The notes: a model not told the origin generated them from the letters alone. DNA of 64,000 nt from Ephydatia muelleri (GCA_013339895.1 JABACO010000007.1:2286829-2350828), one strand, 5' to 3'. Shown: positions 50,678 through 61,148, counted from the stretch's first letter. Translations and numbers: made by a program.

Positions 50678-50848
50678 TGTAATGCAAATATCTCTTTGCG
50701 CATGTGCACGCATGCGCCAGATGGGCTCGAACTTGCCAGAACATTTGCATGTGACATCGTGTGCGCACTTGTATGTATAAATACTCTCTTTTTGTGTTCT
50801 TAGTCAGTCTGTACACGTGTTACTATATATCCTTTGGCCACTGCTACA
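50678..50848 (+). repeat. 5' LTR of gypsy-1
   Basis: 171 bp, TGTAATGC...CTGCTACA. It carries a TATA box (TATAAATA at 50776-50783) for element transcription. Confidence 0.95.
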
Positions 50849-50849
50849 T

Positions 50850-50863
50850 TGGCGTAGTCGGCT
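50850..50863 (+). promoter_or_regulatory. Primer-binding site candidate of gypsy-1
   Basis: TGGCGTAGTCGGCT, one base after the LTR. It starts with TGG as expected for pairing with a tRNA 3' CCA; I could not identify the tRNA. Confidence 0.6.
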
Positions 50864-50870
50864 TAGCGGA

Positions 50871-51764
50871 ATGGCGAAACCGCTACTGTTGCCGGAACCC
50901 TTTGACGGCGAGACCACTGGTTGGTTGGAATGGATGGACCATTTCGAAAGTGTAGCCGCCGTTAACAAATGGGTCAGTGGAGAAGACAGGCTGAAATGGC
51001 TCCGGGTGCGCCTAACGGGGAAAGCTCAAACGGCTTTCAGAAGGCTGCCAGACGACGTTAAAGCGGACTATGGTACGTGCGTAGAAGCATTACAGCGTCG
51101 TTTCAATCCCGACAGCAAAAGACAGCTGTACATGGTGGAGCTGAACGCAAGAACAAAGCGTAGGGACGAGGACTGGGCTGCTTTTGGTGACGCGGTGCGA
51201 GTGCTTGCAGATAAAGCGTATCCCGAACTAGCAGAGAACGCGCGCGAGCGACTGGCGCTGAACCAGTTTCTAGAGCAAATTGAAAACTCCCAAGTCGCCT
51301 TCAGCGTTAAACAGAAACGACCGCGAAACGTCGAAGAAGCGGCTGCGGCTGTAATTGAACTGGAGTCATACTTGCGAAGCACAGGTAAACCGTCACGTGT
51401 TAACGCTGTGTCCTCACAGGAACAAGAGCCAGAGACGCACCATACCGTACCAGCGGAACCAGTCTCAGCGGTCACTTCGCAAGACGGGCGCGACTCGTTA
51501 ACAGCCACCATGAAATCACTGTGCGAGAGACTGCAGCGAGTGGAGGTGCTCATAGGAGAAAAAGAGCGGTTAGGAACACGTGGGGCAAGTAAGCCTACCA
51601 GGGAGAATGACGATGGGAAGCGTAGGACAATCGTTTGTTGGAGTTGCGGGAAGAAAGGCCATGTCGCACGATTTTGCAGTCGGGGCCGATACTCAGAACA
51701 GCGTCAGGGAAACTTCCGTCCCTCAGTGGTACGAGCCTGCCACATGGGGGAAGAAGACCTGTAA
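50871..51764 (+). CDS. gag: gypsy-1 Gag
   Basis: A 297-aa frame from the ATG at 50871 (MAKPLLLPEPFDG), which lies just after the primer-binding site. It forms the particle shell and binds RNA. Residues about 20-190 have the retrotransposon gag pattern (W.EWMDHFE, LRVRLTGKAQTAFRRLP, F.QRRFNPDSKRQLY). A zinc knuckle CWSCGKKGHVARFC (CX2CX4HX4C) lies near residue 260. Pol overlaps the end in the -1 frame. No break was seen. There is an open extension upstream of the ATG into the LTR, but it has no Gag similarity. Confidence 0.92.
   Translation: MAKPLLLPEPFDGETTGWLEWMDHFESVAAVNKWVSGEDRLKWLRVRLTGKAQTAFRRLPDDVKADYGTCVEALQRRFNPDSKRQLYMVELNARTKRRDEDWAAFGDAVRVLADKAYPELAENARERLALNQFLEQIENSQVAFSVKQKRPRNVEEAAAAVIELESYLRSTGKPSRVNAVSSQEQEPETHHTVPAEPVSAVTSQDGRDSLTATMKSLCERLQRVEVLIGEKERLGTRGASKPTRENDDGKRRTIVCWSCGKKGHVARFCSRGRYSEQRQGNFRPSVVRACHMGEEDL
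51707..51713 (+). promoter_or_regulatory. Candidate -1 ribosomal frameshift site (GGGAAAC)
   Basis: The heptamer reads G GGA AAC in the Gag phase, the X XXY YYZ arrangement of a -1 slippery site. It lies inside the Gag/Pol overlap, after the zinc knuckle and 49 bp before the Gag stop ends. Pol is in the -1 frame. Whether a pseudoknot follows was not computed. Confidence 0.65.
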
Positions 51765-53910
51765 AGGCTCAGGATGATAAGCTGACCGTACCATCCCTCG
51801 CTGTAAATAGTGGAGTAAGTTACCGCATAAGGGGAGTTATTGGGGCTGTTGGTGTAGACTTTGTGATAGACACGGGTGCAGCAGTGTCGCTTGTCCGAAG
51901 GGACGTCTGGGAACAAATTGTGAAAGGTGACTGTACACTTGTTCTTGAACAATGGGCTGGTAGACGACTTGTCGGAGTAAATGGCGCTCCATTGTCAGTT
52001 AGTGGATGCAAAAAGGTAGATATTTTTCTGAACGGCATGCCATTTAAGGTTATGTGCGTAGTCACTGATGATATAATGGTAGAAGCAATTCTTGGGTTGG
52101 ATATTGTAAACGCCCATAATGGTATTATTGATTGTGGTTCAAAGAGGCTCACCTTTCCGTCCAGAAACATTTCCGTTCCCCTTCAAATGCAGAGTTGTCC
52201 ACTGCAGCAGAATCCCATCGGACTTATTGTCAAAGAGAAAATTGTCATTCCAGCAGCGAGTGAGGTAGAACTTATGGTTGATCTGGCAACACCAGTCGCG
52301 AAGGGTACATGGGTTGTGACTGGCAATACCTCTGCTCGACATGGAGTAATGGTTGCTCATGCAGTGGTGTGCCCTAACGCCAAACCAGTCCCTGTGCGCG
52401 TGGTCAACCCTCGAGAAGAAATCGTTGTATTGAAGAAAGGGACGGAGATTGCTCATATGGAGCTGCTGGAACAGGACCCAGTCATAGAAATCTCAACTGT
52501 TGCAGAAAAGTTCAACATTTCACGGGAAGATCAAAGCCTCTTATGGGAAATGGTATCGAGGGTTGGGGATGATGTTAATAAGGATGAAAAAGAAGAACTT
52601 TTTTCGTTGTTGTTGGAATTTGCAGATGTTTTCTCACTCAGCACCAAGAACCTAGGTCATACAAAAGTGCTCCAACACCGCATTGACACTGGCAATGCCC
52701 AACCAGTGCACCTCCCACCCCGCCGGATCCCTCACGCACGTAGGGAGGAACTGAAGGAGATGTTGCGAGATATGTTGGAGAAGAATGCCATTGAACACTC
52801 TGATAGCCCATGGTCCTCCCCGATAGTACTGGTCAAGAAAAAAGACGGGACAACAAGATTTTGTGTGGACTATAGGAAGGTCAACGAGGTTACCAGGAAA
52901 GATGCCTATCCGCTACCCCGAGTGGACGATACACTTGACACGCTGGCCGGCTCCAAATTTTTCTCCACACTGGACCTTACTACCGGCTACTGGCAAGTCG
53001 AAGTCGCCCCTGAAGATCAGCCGAAAACAGCTTTTACTACACCGGAAGGTCTGTACCAATTTAAAGTAATGCCCTTCGGTTTATGTAACGCTCCAGCTAC
53101 ATTCCAGCGACTGATGGATAGGGTATTGGGTGGTTTGAAATGGTCGAGTTGCTTGGTTTACTTTGATGATATTATTGTTGTGGGTCGTACATTTAAGGAT
53201 CATTTGCACCACCTTAGCAAGGTTTTGGCCCAGTTGAGGGGGGCAGGGCTCAAACTGAAGCCAACGAAGTGTAGTCTGTGTCAACAACGGGTTGCATTTT
53301 TGGGGCATATAGTATCAGCTGAGGGAATCGCTACAGACCCGAGCAAAACCGACGCTGTGTCAAAATGGCCCACCCCGCTAAGTAAGAAGGAGGTACAACA
53401 ATTTTTAGGGCTGGCAAACTACTATAGGCGGTTTGTCAAAAATTTTGCGTCTATCTCGAAACCACTGCATCGTTTGACGGAAAAAAACGTTCCCTTCGAT
53501 TGGACAATACACTGTCAGAATGCCTTTGACGAATTGCGTAAATGCCTGGTTTCCTCCCCAATTCTTGCCTACCCAGATTACAACCGACGTTATATCCTCG
53601 ATACGGATGCGAGCGACACAGGGATTGGTGCCGTGCTATCCCAGATCAGCGACGAAGGGTCAGAACGTGTCATTGCCTACGCCAGCCGTTCACTAAGCAG
53701 ACCGGAACAGAGGTACTGTGTCACTCGTAAAGAACTATTAGCTGTAGTATCGTTTGTACAGCAATTCCGACAGTACCTTCTTGGACGAGAGTTCACCCTT
53801 CGAACAGACCACGGATCGTTGGTCTGGATCCGGAACTTCAAAGAGCCTGAAGGTCAACTTGCACGCTGGCTAGAGAAACTTCAGGAGTACAACTTTACCG
53901 TCGTACGAGC
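51711..53910 (+). pseudogene. pol: gypsy-1 Pol: protease, reverse transcriptase, RNase H
   Basis: Open in the -1 frame relative to Gag. Protease: FVIDTGAAVSLVRRDVW (DTG catalytic triplet). RT: SPIVLVKKKDGTTRFCVDYR, then FSTLDLTTGYWQVEV, FGLCNAPATFQRLMD and YFDDI, followed by FLGLANYYRRF. RNase H: DTDASDTGIGAVLSQ, KELLAVV, RTDHGSLVWI. All expected catalytic residues of these three domains are visible. The frame leaves element sequence at about 53910, where DNA from further downstream is inverted, so no full Pol with integrase can be made. I class it as broken for that reason only; up to that point it is intact. Confidence 0.9.
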
Positions 53911-54274
53911 TGCAAGTAATCACGACACTTATCGATGCATTTTCTCGATCCAAAGAACTCCGTTTTGGATGTTGAGAGAGCCCCAGTGCTGCATCAAGAC
54001 GCGACTTTCCCAGCTCCATGACTTGGATACGTCTGCAGACGGTGTCTTGCGATCGAGCACTGCGCGGTAGACTGGTCCTATAGCTTCGTCTTGAAGTTGC
54101 AATTTACGCATCTCATTGGGAGTACACGTCTGGAACGGCGATAAGACCGCGCCAATACCTGTAATCACAGCATTGTCACCCTGACTTGTTTCAACGTTTT
54201 GATTCTCTCGACCACACTGACGGCAAGGAACTCTGGAGAGCGCGTCTGCGTTGCAATTACCCGCCAAGTTGCAG
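53910..54274 (-). other. Inverted internal segment of gypsy-1 pol
   Basis: On the minus strand this reads AGNCNADALSRVPCRQCG and continues to GVLWIEKMHR, which is the RNase H-integrase linker of gypsy elements. It therefore lies in reverse between RNase H and integrase. The ends are CTGCAA (53910-53915) and TTGCAG (54269-54274), a 6-bp inverted match at the two breakpoints. It is either a real micro-inversion or an assembly fault. Confidence 0.9.
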
Positions 54275-55492
54275 GTGGATACCCTTCGGGACCTTCATGA
54301 AGGCGCCATTGGTGGTCATCTTGGTGAAGAAAAAATGCTAAACAAACTCAAAGAGCGTTTTTACTGGCCAGGATGTACCGAAGCAGTCAAAGATTGGTGC
54401 AGAACCTGCATTCGTTGTACAACAAGGAAGACAGCTGCTCCGAAAAGAAAGGCGCCCCTACAATCATTACGAGCTGGGTATCCGATGCAAATAGTGTGTG
54501 TTGATATCATGGGACCCCTTCCTGAGACCGAGGATGGCTGCAAGTATGTTCTGGTAGCCTCAGATTGCTTTACTCGGTGGGTAGAAGTGTATGGAATACC
54601 TAATCAAGAAGCCACAACTGTAGCCAAAAAACTTGTAGATGAAATGTTCTGCCGTTTCTCTCCCCCCGAACAACTTCACAGTGATCAAGGACGTCAGTTC
54701 GAGTCAGAGTTGGTAAAAGAAATATGCGTGCTTCTGCAGATCAGAAAAACGCATACTACGCCATACCACCCCCAATGCAACGGGATGGTGGAGCGCTTTA
54801 ATAGAACTCTGTTAGACATGCTAGCCACAACAATTGACAACCACCAGGCCGATTGGCAGCACCACATTCGTAAGCTCTGCCTGGCGTATAATTCGAGCAT
54901 TCATTCCACTACAGGTTTTAGCCCGTTCTTTCTGATGTTTGGTCGCCAAGTCAAACTACCGATCGATCTTATGTATGGAACTAACCGGACAGGGCCGGAT
55001 ACCGCAGCAGGTTTTGCGCAGAAGTTGAAGGAGGGGTTGCAAGAAGCATACAAGCTAGTGAGAGAAAAATGCCAAGCTGAACATAAAAGACAAAAGGCGC
55101 TATACGATGAGAGAGTCCACGGGAAACCGTTCAGCCCCGGTGATTTGGTATGGCTTCATTCACCAGCAGTCCCTCGCGGACGATCCAGGAAGCTACACCA
55201 CCCCTGGAAAGGGCCACTGAAAGTTGTTGAACGCCTGGGCGAAAGCAATTACAAAATCAAAAGCCTTCAGGGTCGAAAGAAAACTCAAATTGTTCACTTC
55301 GACAGGCTGAAACCATGTGTAGCTTCTACCGCTGAGGATCGACAAAATAGTAGACCGCCTACAACGCCCGAGACTCAAATTGATCGTCAACCAACAGGAA
55401 AATATGTAGAGCTGCTGGACAGCTATGATGACGAGCCAGTGGCAGAAGAACCAGCCACGGACGCTGCCCCCCCCTCCACCGCAAGAAATTAA
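54275..55492 (+). pseudogene. gypsy-1 integrase
   Basis: Zinc-binding N-terminus: LRDLHEGAIGGHLG...FYWPGC, WCRTCIRCTTRK. Catalytic core: VCVDIMGPLP, HSDQGRQFES, NGMVERFNR (D, D, E present). C-terminal GPY/F module: GDLVWLHSP...HHPWKGPLKVVERLG...IVHFDRLKPC. The tail is acidic and ends ARN. The frame is open from the inversion breakpoint, but it is cut off from the rest of Pol. The apparent start a few codons upstream lies in inverted DNA. Confidence 0.88.
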
Positions 55493-55576
55493 CATTCAAC
55501 CACGGTACCCAGTACGAAACAGACACCCTCCGGATCGCTATGGAGCCTACGTGGAACACTAAAAGAGAGGGAGCAG

Positions 55577-55747
55577 TGTAATGCAAATATCTCTTTGCGC
55601 ATGTGCACGCATGCGCCAGATGGGCTCGAACTTGCCAGAACATTTGCATGTGACATCGTGTGCGCACTTGTATGTATAAATACTCTCTTTTTGTGTTCTT
55701 AGTCAGTCTGTACACGTGTTACTATATATCCTTTGGCCACTGCTACA
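55577..55747 (+). repeat. 3' LTR of gypsy-1
   Basis: 171 bp, identical by eye to the 5' LTR; preceded by the polypurine tract and followed by GTAC. Confidence 0.95.
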
Positions 55748-55759
55748 GTACCTTCACAT

Positions 55760-56456
55760 GGGTATGTACCCATTTGAAGGCACCATAGCCAGTGTACCCA
55801 TGTGAAGGCACCATAGCCAGTGTACCCATGTGCAGGCACCATAGCCAGTGTACCCATGTGAAGGCACCATAGCCAGTGTACCCATGTGAAGGCACCATAG
55901 CCAGTGTACCCATGTGCTGGCACCATAGCCAGTGTACCCATGTGAAGGCACCATAGCCAGTGTACCCATGTGAAGGCACCATAGCCATTGTACCCATGTG
56001 AAGGCACCATAGCCAGTGTACCCATGTGAAGGCACCATAGCCAATGTACCCATATGAAGGCACCATAGCCAGTGTACCCATGTGCTGGCACCATAGCCAG
56101 TGTACCCATGTGAAGGCACCATAGCCATTGTACCCGTGTGAAGGCACCATAGCCAGTGTACCCATGTGAAGGCACCATAGCCAGTGTACCCATGTGCAGG
56201 CACCATAGCCAGTGTACCCATGTGAAGGCACCATAGCCAGTGTACCCATGTGAAGGCACCATAGCCAGTGTACCCATGTGCAGGCACCATAGCCAGTGTA
56301 CCCATGTGAAGGCACCATAGCCAGCGTACCCATGTGAAGGCACCATAGCCAATGTACCCATGTGAAGGCACCATAGCTAGTGTACCCATGTGAAGGCACC
56401 ATAGCCAGTGTACCCATGTGAAGGCACCATAACCAGTGTACCCATGTGAAGGCACT
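55760..56456 (-). repeat. 28-bp satellite array 2 (minus orientation)
   Basis: About 25 copies of the same 28-bp monomer as array 1, in the CCATAGCCAGTGTACCCATG orientation. All three minus-strand frames are open as a by-product. Confidence 0.95.
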
Positions 56457-56496
56457 GTTACGCCAGCCGCGTGCGCGCAAGTAATAGAGCCGAACC

Positions 56497-57155
56497 GGCT
56501 ATGGTGCCTTCACATGGGTACACTGGCTATGGTGCCTTCACATGGGTATGTACACTGACTATGGTGCCTTCACATGGGTACACTGGCTATGGTGCCTTCA
56601 CATGGGTACACTGGCTATGGTGCCTTCACATGGGTACACTGGCTATGGTGCCTACACATGGGTACACTGGCTATGGTGCCTTCACATGGGTACACTGGCT
56701 ATGGTGCCTTCACATGGGTACACTGGCTATGGTGCCTTCACATGGGTACACTGGCTATGGTGCCTTCACATGGGTACACTGGCTATGGTGCCTTCACATG
56801 GGTACACTGGCTATGGTGCCTTCGCATGGGTACACTGACTATGGTGCCTTCACATGGGTACACTGGCTATGGTGCCCGCACATGGCTACACCAGCTATGG
56901 TGCCTTCACATGGGTACACTGGCTATGGTGCCTTCACATGGGTACATTGGCTATGATGCCTTCACATGGGTACACTGGCTATGGTGCCTTCACATGGGTA
57001 CACTGGCTATGGTGCCTTCACATGGGTACACTGGCTATGGTGCCTTACACTGGCTATGGTGCCTTCACATGGGTACACTGGCTATGGTGCCTTCACATGG
57101 GTACACTGGCTATGGTGCCTTCACATGGGTACACTGGTTATGGTGCCTTCATATA
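56497..57155 (+). repeat. 28-bp satellite array 3 (plus orientation)
   Basis: About 23 copies of the monomer in the opposite orientation (CATGGGTACACTGGCTATGG). Only about 40 bp of unrelated GC-rich sequence separates it from array 2, so the two form a large inverted repeat. Confidence 0.95.
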
Positions 57156-57202
57156 AGTAATATAAGTTGGCAATGTAAAACACAAAGCATGCAGTGAAGG
57201 GT

Positions 57203-57516
57203 TAGTCTGGCGTAGCCACACCCTCGCGTAGACACGTAGGGTCTGGGGAAATGCCTATACCCGACTGGTTCTAATGAGCAATTATTGCGTTCTACGTCAC
57301 GCTGCGTCACGTAATGAGGAATGCATCGAAATGGGCTAAGATTGGCTTGTACTCAGCGAGGGTGTTGTTTGCTAATCTACAAGCCAATTTCGATGCATTC
57401 CTCATTACGTGACGCAGCGTGATGTAGAACGCAATAATTGCTCATTAGAACCAGTCGGGTATAGGCATTTCCCCAGACCCTACGTGTCTACGCGAGGGTG
57501 TGGCTACGCCAGACTA
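57203..57516. mobile_element. TAGTCT-family MITE with 9-bp target duplication
   Basis: Begins TAGTCTGGCGTAGCCACACC and ends with its complement; the arms are about 130 bp and near-perfect around a short centre. GTGAAGGGT flanks both sides (57194-57202 and 57517-57525). It has no coding content. Confidence 0.9.
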
Positions 57517-57539
57517 GTGAAGGGTAACAAATGACTGAC

Positions 57540-58620
57540 AATTATTGCAATTGAGATCTGCAATGCCTACATTGCCTACGTAACATGATTATATACAAAT
57601 TTATATTGTGCACATGCATTTTCACCTGAAATGCTGTGAAACAGCGTGTTGATAACTCAGGTAAGAGAAGTCGTTGAAGCCAGACAGAAGTAGTGCCACA
57701 CTGTGAAAGTGAATGGTGTGAACTGCATGCGGAACGTTTGGAGACCATTAAACATACAGCAGGTACAACAGAATACAATAAGCTACCACGTCGTTGAAGC
57801 TGCTTTCAGCTTCCTTGATGCTCGATAAATCGGTGCGCGTTGTCTAGAATTAAAACATATGCATGTAGCCGTATTGGTGCTAATAGTTGCCCCGGTATAC
57901 GCCACACCTATAGTTGTACTTCAGTTGCTTGGATAAATTACCAACGTAACAGGTTAACAGCAATATGAAATGCGCGATGTTTACAAAAGATCCGGAACGT
58001 ATGGTACTGAGTATACTAGTACTAGTACGCGTACATGCATATGTACTCAACTGGTAGCAAAAAAAAAACCCTGTTGCGTAGCGCTAGGAGGCGTGCGGAA
58101 CCGATTTCATACAGTACGTATACAAGTGGTACATATCACAGAAGGAGGGGGATACTCATTGCCTTACGTGGCGTGAGTCAATTTTGAGGGCACGAGACGG
58201 AGACAACAATCTGATTCAATATAGAATACTTCTTTCAAATATGGAAGCCGATTTTAAATACAAAGCCTAGTTTTCAATATATATTATAGTTCTTCGATGT
58301 ACTAGCTATATGTTTCTCTCATGACAAAACAGCAATTCGTAAAGGTGTTGACACAAATGGTCATAGAATATTGTAATGAGAAACGCACCCAATGACTACG
58401 TGTACATTGAGAACAATAGTATGACAATCCCTGAGGAAGCGAAACCTTAAATAGGCAAAATACGGCGACCTTACTAAAAATCATGCCATAAGTAGTGTAC
58501 TAACAATTTCTTATGACAAATGCTGAGAAAAATCTGTCGTGCTTGGTATTGAAGTACTCCATACATGTCTATGGGAAGATATACGGGGATATTCGGTGAT
58601 TCGCAAACCGCGACCTTTTC
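57540..58620. repeat. Inverted copy of the 32.6-34.2 kb segment
   Basis: Mirrors 32610-34160 with indels; see that entry. No gene is supported. Confidence 0.75.
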
Positions 58621-58679
58621 CTTTGACCGCTCATTTCTGGATATGTATTATTATGCACTAAGTTAAGGGTCATTCCATG

Positions 58680-58820
58680 TCAATTGAGCAATTGATAGAC
58701 ACCATGATACAGGCATGGCTATGATGGACACCATGGTACAGGCATGGCTATCCATGATACAGGCATGGCTATGATGGACACCATGGTACAGGCATGGCTA
58801 TGATGGACACCATGGTACTT
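58680..58820 (+). repeat. Tandem repeat, ~30-bp unit
   Basis: Four to five units of GGTACAGGCATGGCTATGAT plus GGACACCAT. Confidence 0.85.
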
Positions 58821-59091
58821 GCCTTCTGGCTTGCTTATGAGCTTTTGGGCTGATATCTTCTGGTTCCTGTTCACTTCTTCCCGTTAGTGTATAAATTATA
58901 CGCTTCTAAACTTTTGTAGGCCTAAAACTTTCACCACTGTAAATGCTGGGTGATTGAATTAGATAGCTGGGGATCCTCAACCTGAGGCCAATTATTCCAA
59001 TCCATACTAATAATGCCTCTCTCATACGCAACATACGAATCTTCAAGCGCACCATGTAGCGCTGTTTGGCCGTGTCATCAAGCACATAGTA

Positions 59092-59251
59092 CAGTGGCGT
59101 ATCCAGAGAGGGTGCTCCGGGTGCTTGAGCACCCCCCTCGGCCTTAGGTGGTAAAATTATAAAAAAATTATACTTTGTATTATTAATAATTAGTCGCCGC
59201 GTACATGTAGATATTTTCTGTGTGCCCAAAGGTATCGGACCTGAAGCGGAA

Positions 59252-59286
<35 letters not shown>

Positions 59287-59824
59287 ACTTTTCGTATATC
59301 GGACCTGAAGCGGAATGCCCCCCCCCCCCCCCCCCCCCACTTTTCGTATATCGGACCTGAAGCGCCCCCCCCCCCCCCCCCCCCCCCCCACTTTTTGTAT
59401 GGGCAGGGGCGGATCTAGGGGGGGGGGCACCGGGGGCACGTGCCCCCCCCCTTCCGTTCATCTAATTTTACGTAATCGTACGTGTAACTGCTGATGTAGC
59501 GTATGAAAGAAGTATTAACGCTTCGCGACCATTCAAAAGCGACCACGAAGGCTCTCCGCCTCACTGTATGACAAAAATGCATAAACTAGCTACATACTAG
59601 TATTAGTAGTATATGTACTTTCATGCTTTTGTATTATGTGATACGTGCTAATTTTTCATTATGAATGTGTGTCAGTATTGCTATATTGCTCAAAGCTTCC
59701 GCGCTTCGCGCGGGAGGGGGCACATCCCCCTCCCGCACCCACCCCCTTCCTAAATTCCTGGATCCGCCCCTGATGGGGCCTGACCTTAAGCACCCCTCTC
59801 GCCGAAATCCTGGATACGCCACTG
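59092..59824. mobile_element. hAT-like element, outer, with 5-bp duplication TAGTA
   Basis: CAGTGGCGTATCCAG at the left and CTGGATACGCCACTG at the right, flanked by TAGTA on both sides. The paralogous stretch near 29590-29612 (read in complement) has CACATAGTAATACGC without an insert. It contains three C-rich runs alternating with CTTTTCGTATATCGGACCTG. No transposase. Confidence 0.8.
59404..59772. mobile_element. hAT-like element nested in the previous one, duplication ATGGG
   Basis: CAGGGGCGGATCTAGG...CCTGGATCCGCCCCTG, flanked by ATGGG on both sides. The related element in CAP copy B has CGTATGGGGCCTGACC uninterrupted at the same place (about 27466-27481). Confidence 0.8.
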
Positions 59825-60169
59825 TAGTAATACGCAGAGTTTTTGCATGGCAGTACTGAATTTCAAGCTGCAGATTACTACGATCGCACGCAACGCGTAG
59901 TCAGGAACCTCCAATCACTCTATATTATGGATCGACACGCGTGTGCTTTTGACACTCAAAAATGGCGCCTAGCTGAGACGATTTATGACGTAAGTGAACA
60001 ATAACAGTGACACTGCACGTACTTGACTATTCAAGCATTGTTCTAGGCTAAGGTGTTAGCAATTGATCTATAAATGTAAATGTCTTGTTCTGTTGATCAG
60101 ATCTTCTTATATGTGACGCTACGCATATTAGTGGGGACATTTTGGCGAGACAAGAGTAAAACTGGCAAA

Positions 60170-60288
60170 TATCACAACAGCGACTTTCTGGTCGCACGTG
60201 TTGCATTTTTTTTTTCTCAGTAACTTAATCAATCAAGCAACTTCTCATCTGTTGCACATTCGATCGCACCGAACGTAGTTTTACTGCA
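60170..60288 (+). repeat. Fragment of the CAP-block 3' flank (fourth copy)
   Basis: GCAACTTCTCATCTGTTGCACATTCG and its surroundings match 28.75-28.83 kb and 17.2-17.3 kb. Confidence 0.7.
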
Positions 60289-60509
60289 GCACTGGTCTAG
60301 TCTCGTACCCAGACCCTTATTCCCACAGCTGCGGATGGATTACATCACCGCTACGTGGAATGAGGGTCTGGCGCATAGATGGTTCTGACTTGTTTTGAAT
60401 GTTGTGCCAATTATTGTGTCGTCATAAGTGTCGTACGTCATCGTGGTTACAGTGGTTAGGTCATGAGTGCTATATAATGTGTCATCCTAGTCGCAGCTGC
60501 CAACCATTG

Positions 60510-61070
60510 TGAAGATGGTGGTGTTAATGAGGTTTTCAAATTATCAGGAAAGGCTGTACTGTACAAGACCTGCTCAGGGCAGGATGGTGGCACACTAAGA
60601 AACCTGATCAACAGACGAAATGTCAACAGATGTGAGCAAGGACATGAACTCCTGTGAGGAATTCATGGAAATTATTGCAAGCTCACATATCATTGCAGCA
60701 GCTTTGCTAGTGATAGGAGTTGGGGATGTAGCATCTGCATTTAACACAGTGCCTCGTCACCAACTTTGAATTCACTCAAGTCTTGATTCTGTTCTAGAAG
60801 CTATAGTGAGCCAATACATCAACTTAAGCTTCCCTTCAACAGGCAGTTCTTCAAGAGCTGGATCATGTCCTAGAATACGCAAAGGAGACATTGTCACTTC
60901 AGTGGTCTGTTGCTGCTTGAATTTAATAAGAGAGGGGGATGGCAGCCGTGTCCTGCGTTGTTGGAAGTATTTATTTAAAGCTACAGGACACAAAAACTAC
61001 AGTTTTGAGGCATTGTACTGTGATAGAGGTCATCAAAAGCGTAACACAACGACTTTCCACTTCCAGTAGG
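60510..61070 (+). pseudogene. Decayed coding fragment inside the TAGTCT transposon (DUF6589-like, tentative)
   Basis: Frames read VNEVFKLSGKAVLYKTCSGQDGGTL then RNLINRRNV, and later IREGDGSRVLRCWKYLFKATG then HKNYSFEALYC. QDGGTLRNLINRRNV and GDG.R..RCWK match a large family of cnidarian and sponge hypothetical proteins that I associate, from memory and unverified, with DUF6589. Several stops lie between the pieces. It is either the remains of the element's own gene or captured host sequence. Confidence 0.45.
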
Positions 61071-61148
61071 CAAGGAGATTAATACGTCATTGCCTTCCAT
61101 AAAGGTCCTGATAGCCAGTAGCTGCTTGTCACGTACGCTGGTCTTTGG

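Larger units (their letters stand above)
50678..55747 (+). mobile_element. Young Ty3/gypsy LTR retrotransposon (gypsy-1)
   Basis: It has 171-bp LTRs at both ends, TG...CA bounded and identical by eye, and a 4-bp target duplication GTAC (50674-50677 and 55748-55751). A primer-binding site candidate begins TGGCGTAGTCGG at 50850, and the polypurine tract is AAAAGAGAGGGAGCAG (55561-55576). Gag and Pol are in different frames. Domain order PR-RT-RH-INT places it in Ty3/gypsy (Metaviridae). No env-like frame is seen. Identical LTRs mean insertion was recent, yet pol is broken by an internal inversion (53910-54274). It inserted into a 28-bp satellite monomer. Confidence 0.95.
58840..59985. repeat. 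Inverted copy of the 29.44-29.90 kb segment, split by an insertion
   Basis: 58840-59091 and 59825-59985 together mirror 29900-29440. The middle is a hAT-like element absent from the other copy. Confidence 0.8.

Noticed and set aside
50678-55747. An env-like third gene making gypsy-1 a retrovirus
   Set aside because: Integrase is followed within 70 bp by the polypurine tract and LTR; there is no room for an envelope frame.
55743-57197. Long frames on both strands around the inverted satellite
   Set aside because: Same satellite artefact as at 34 kb.
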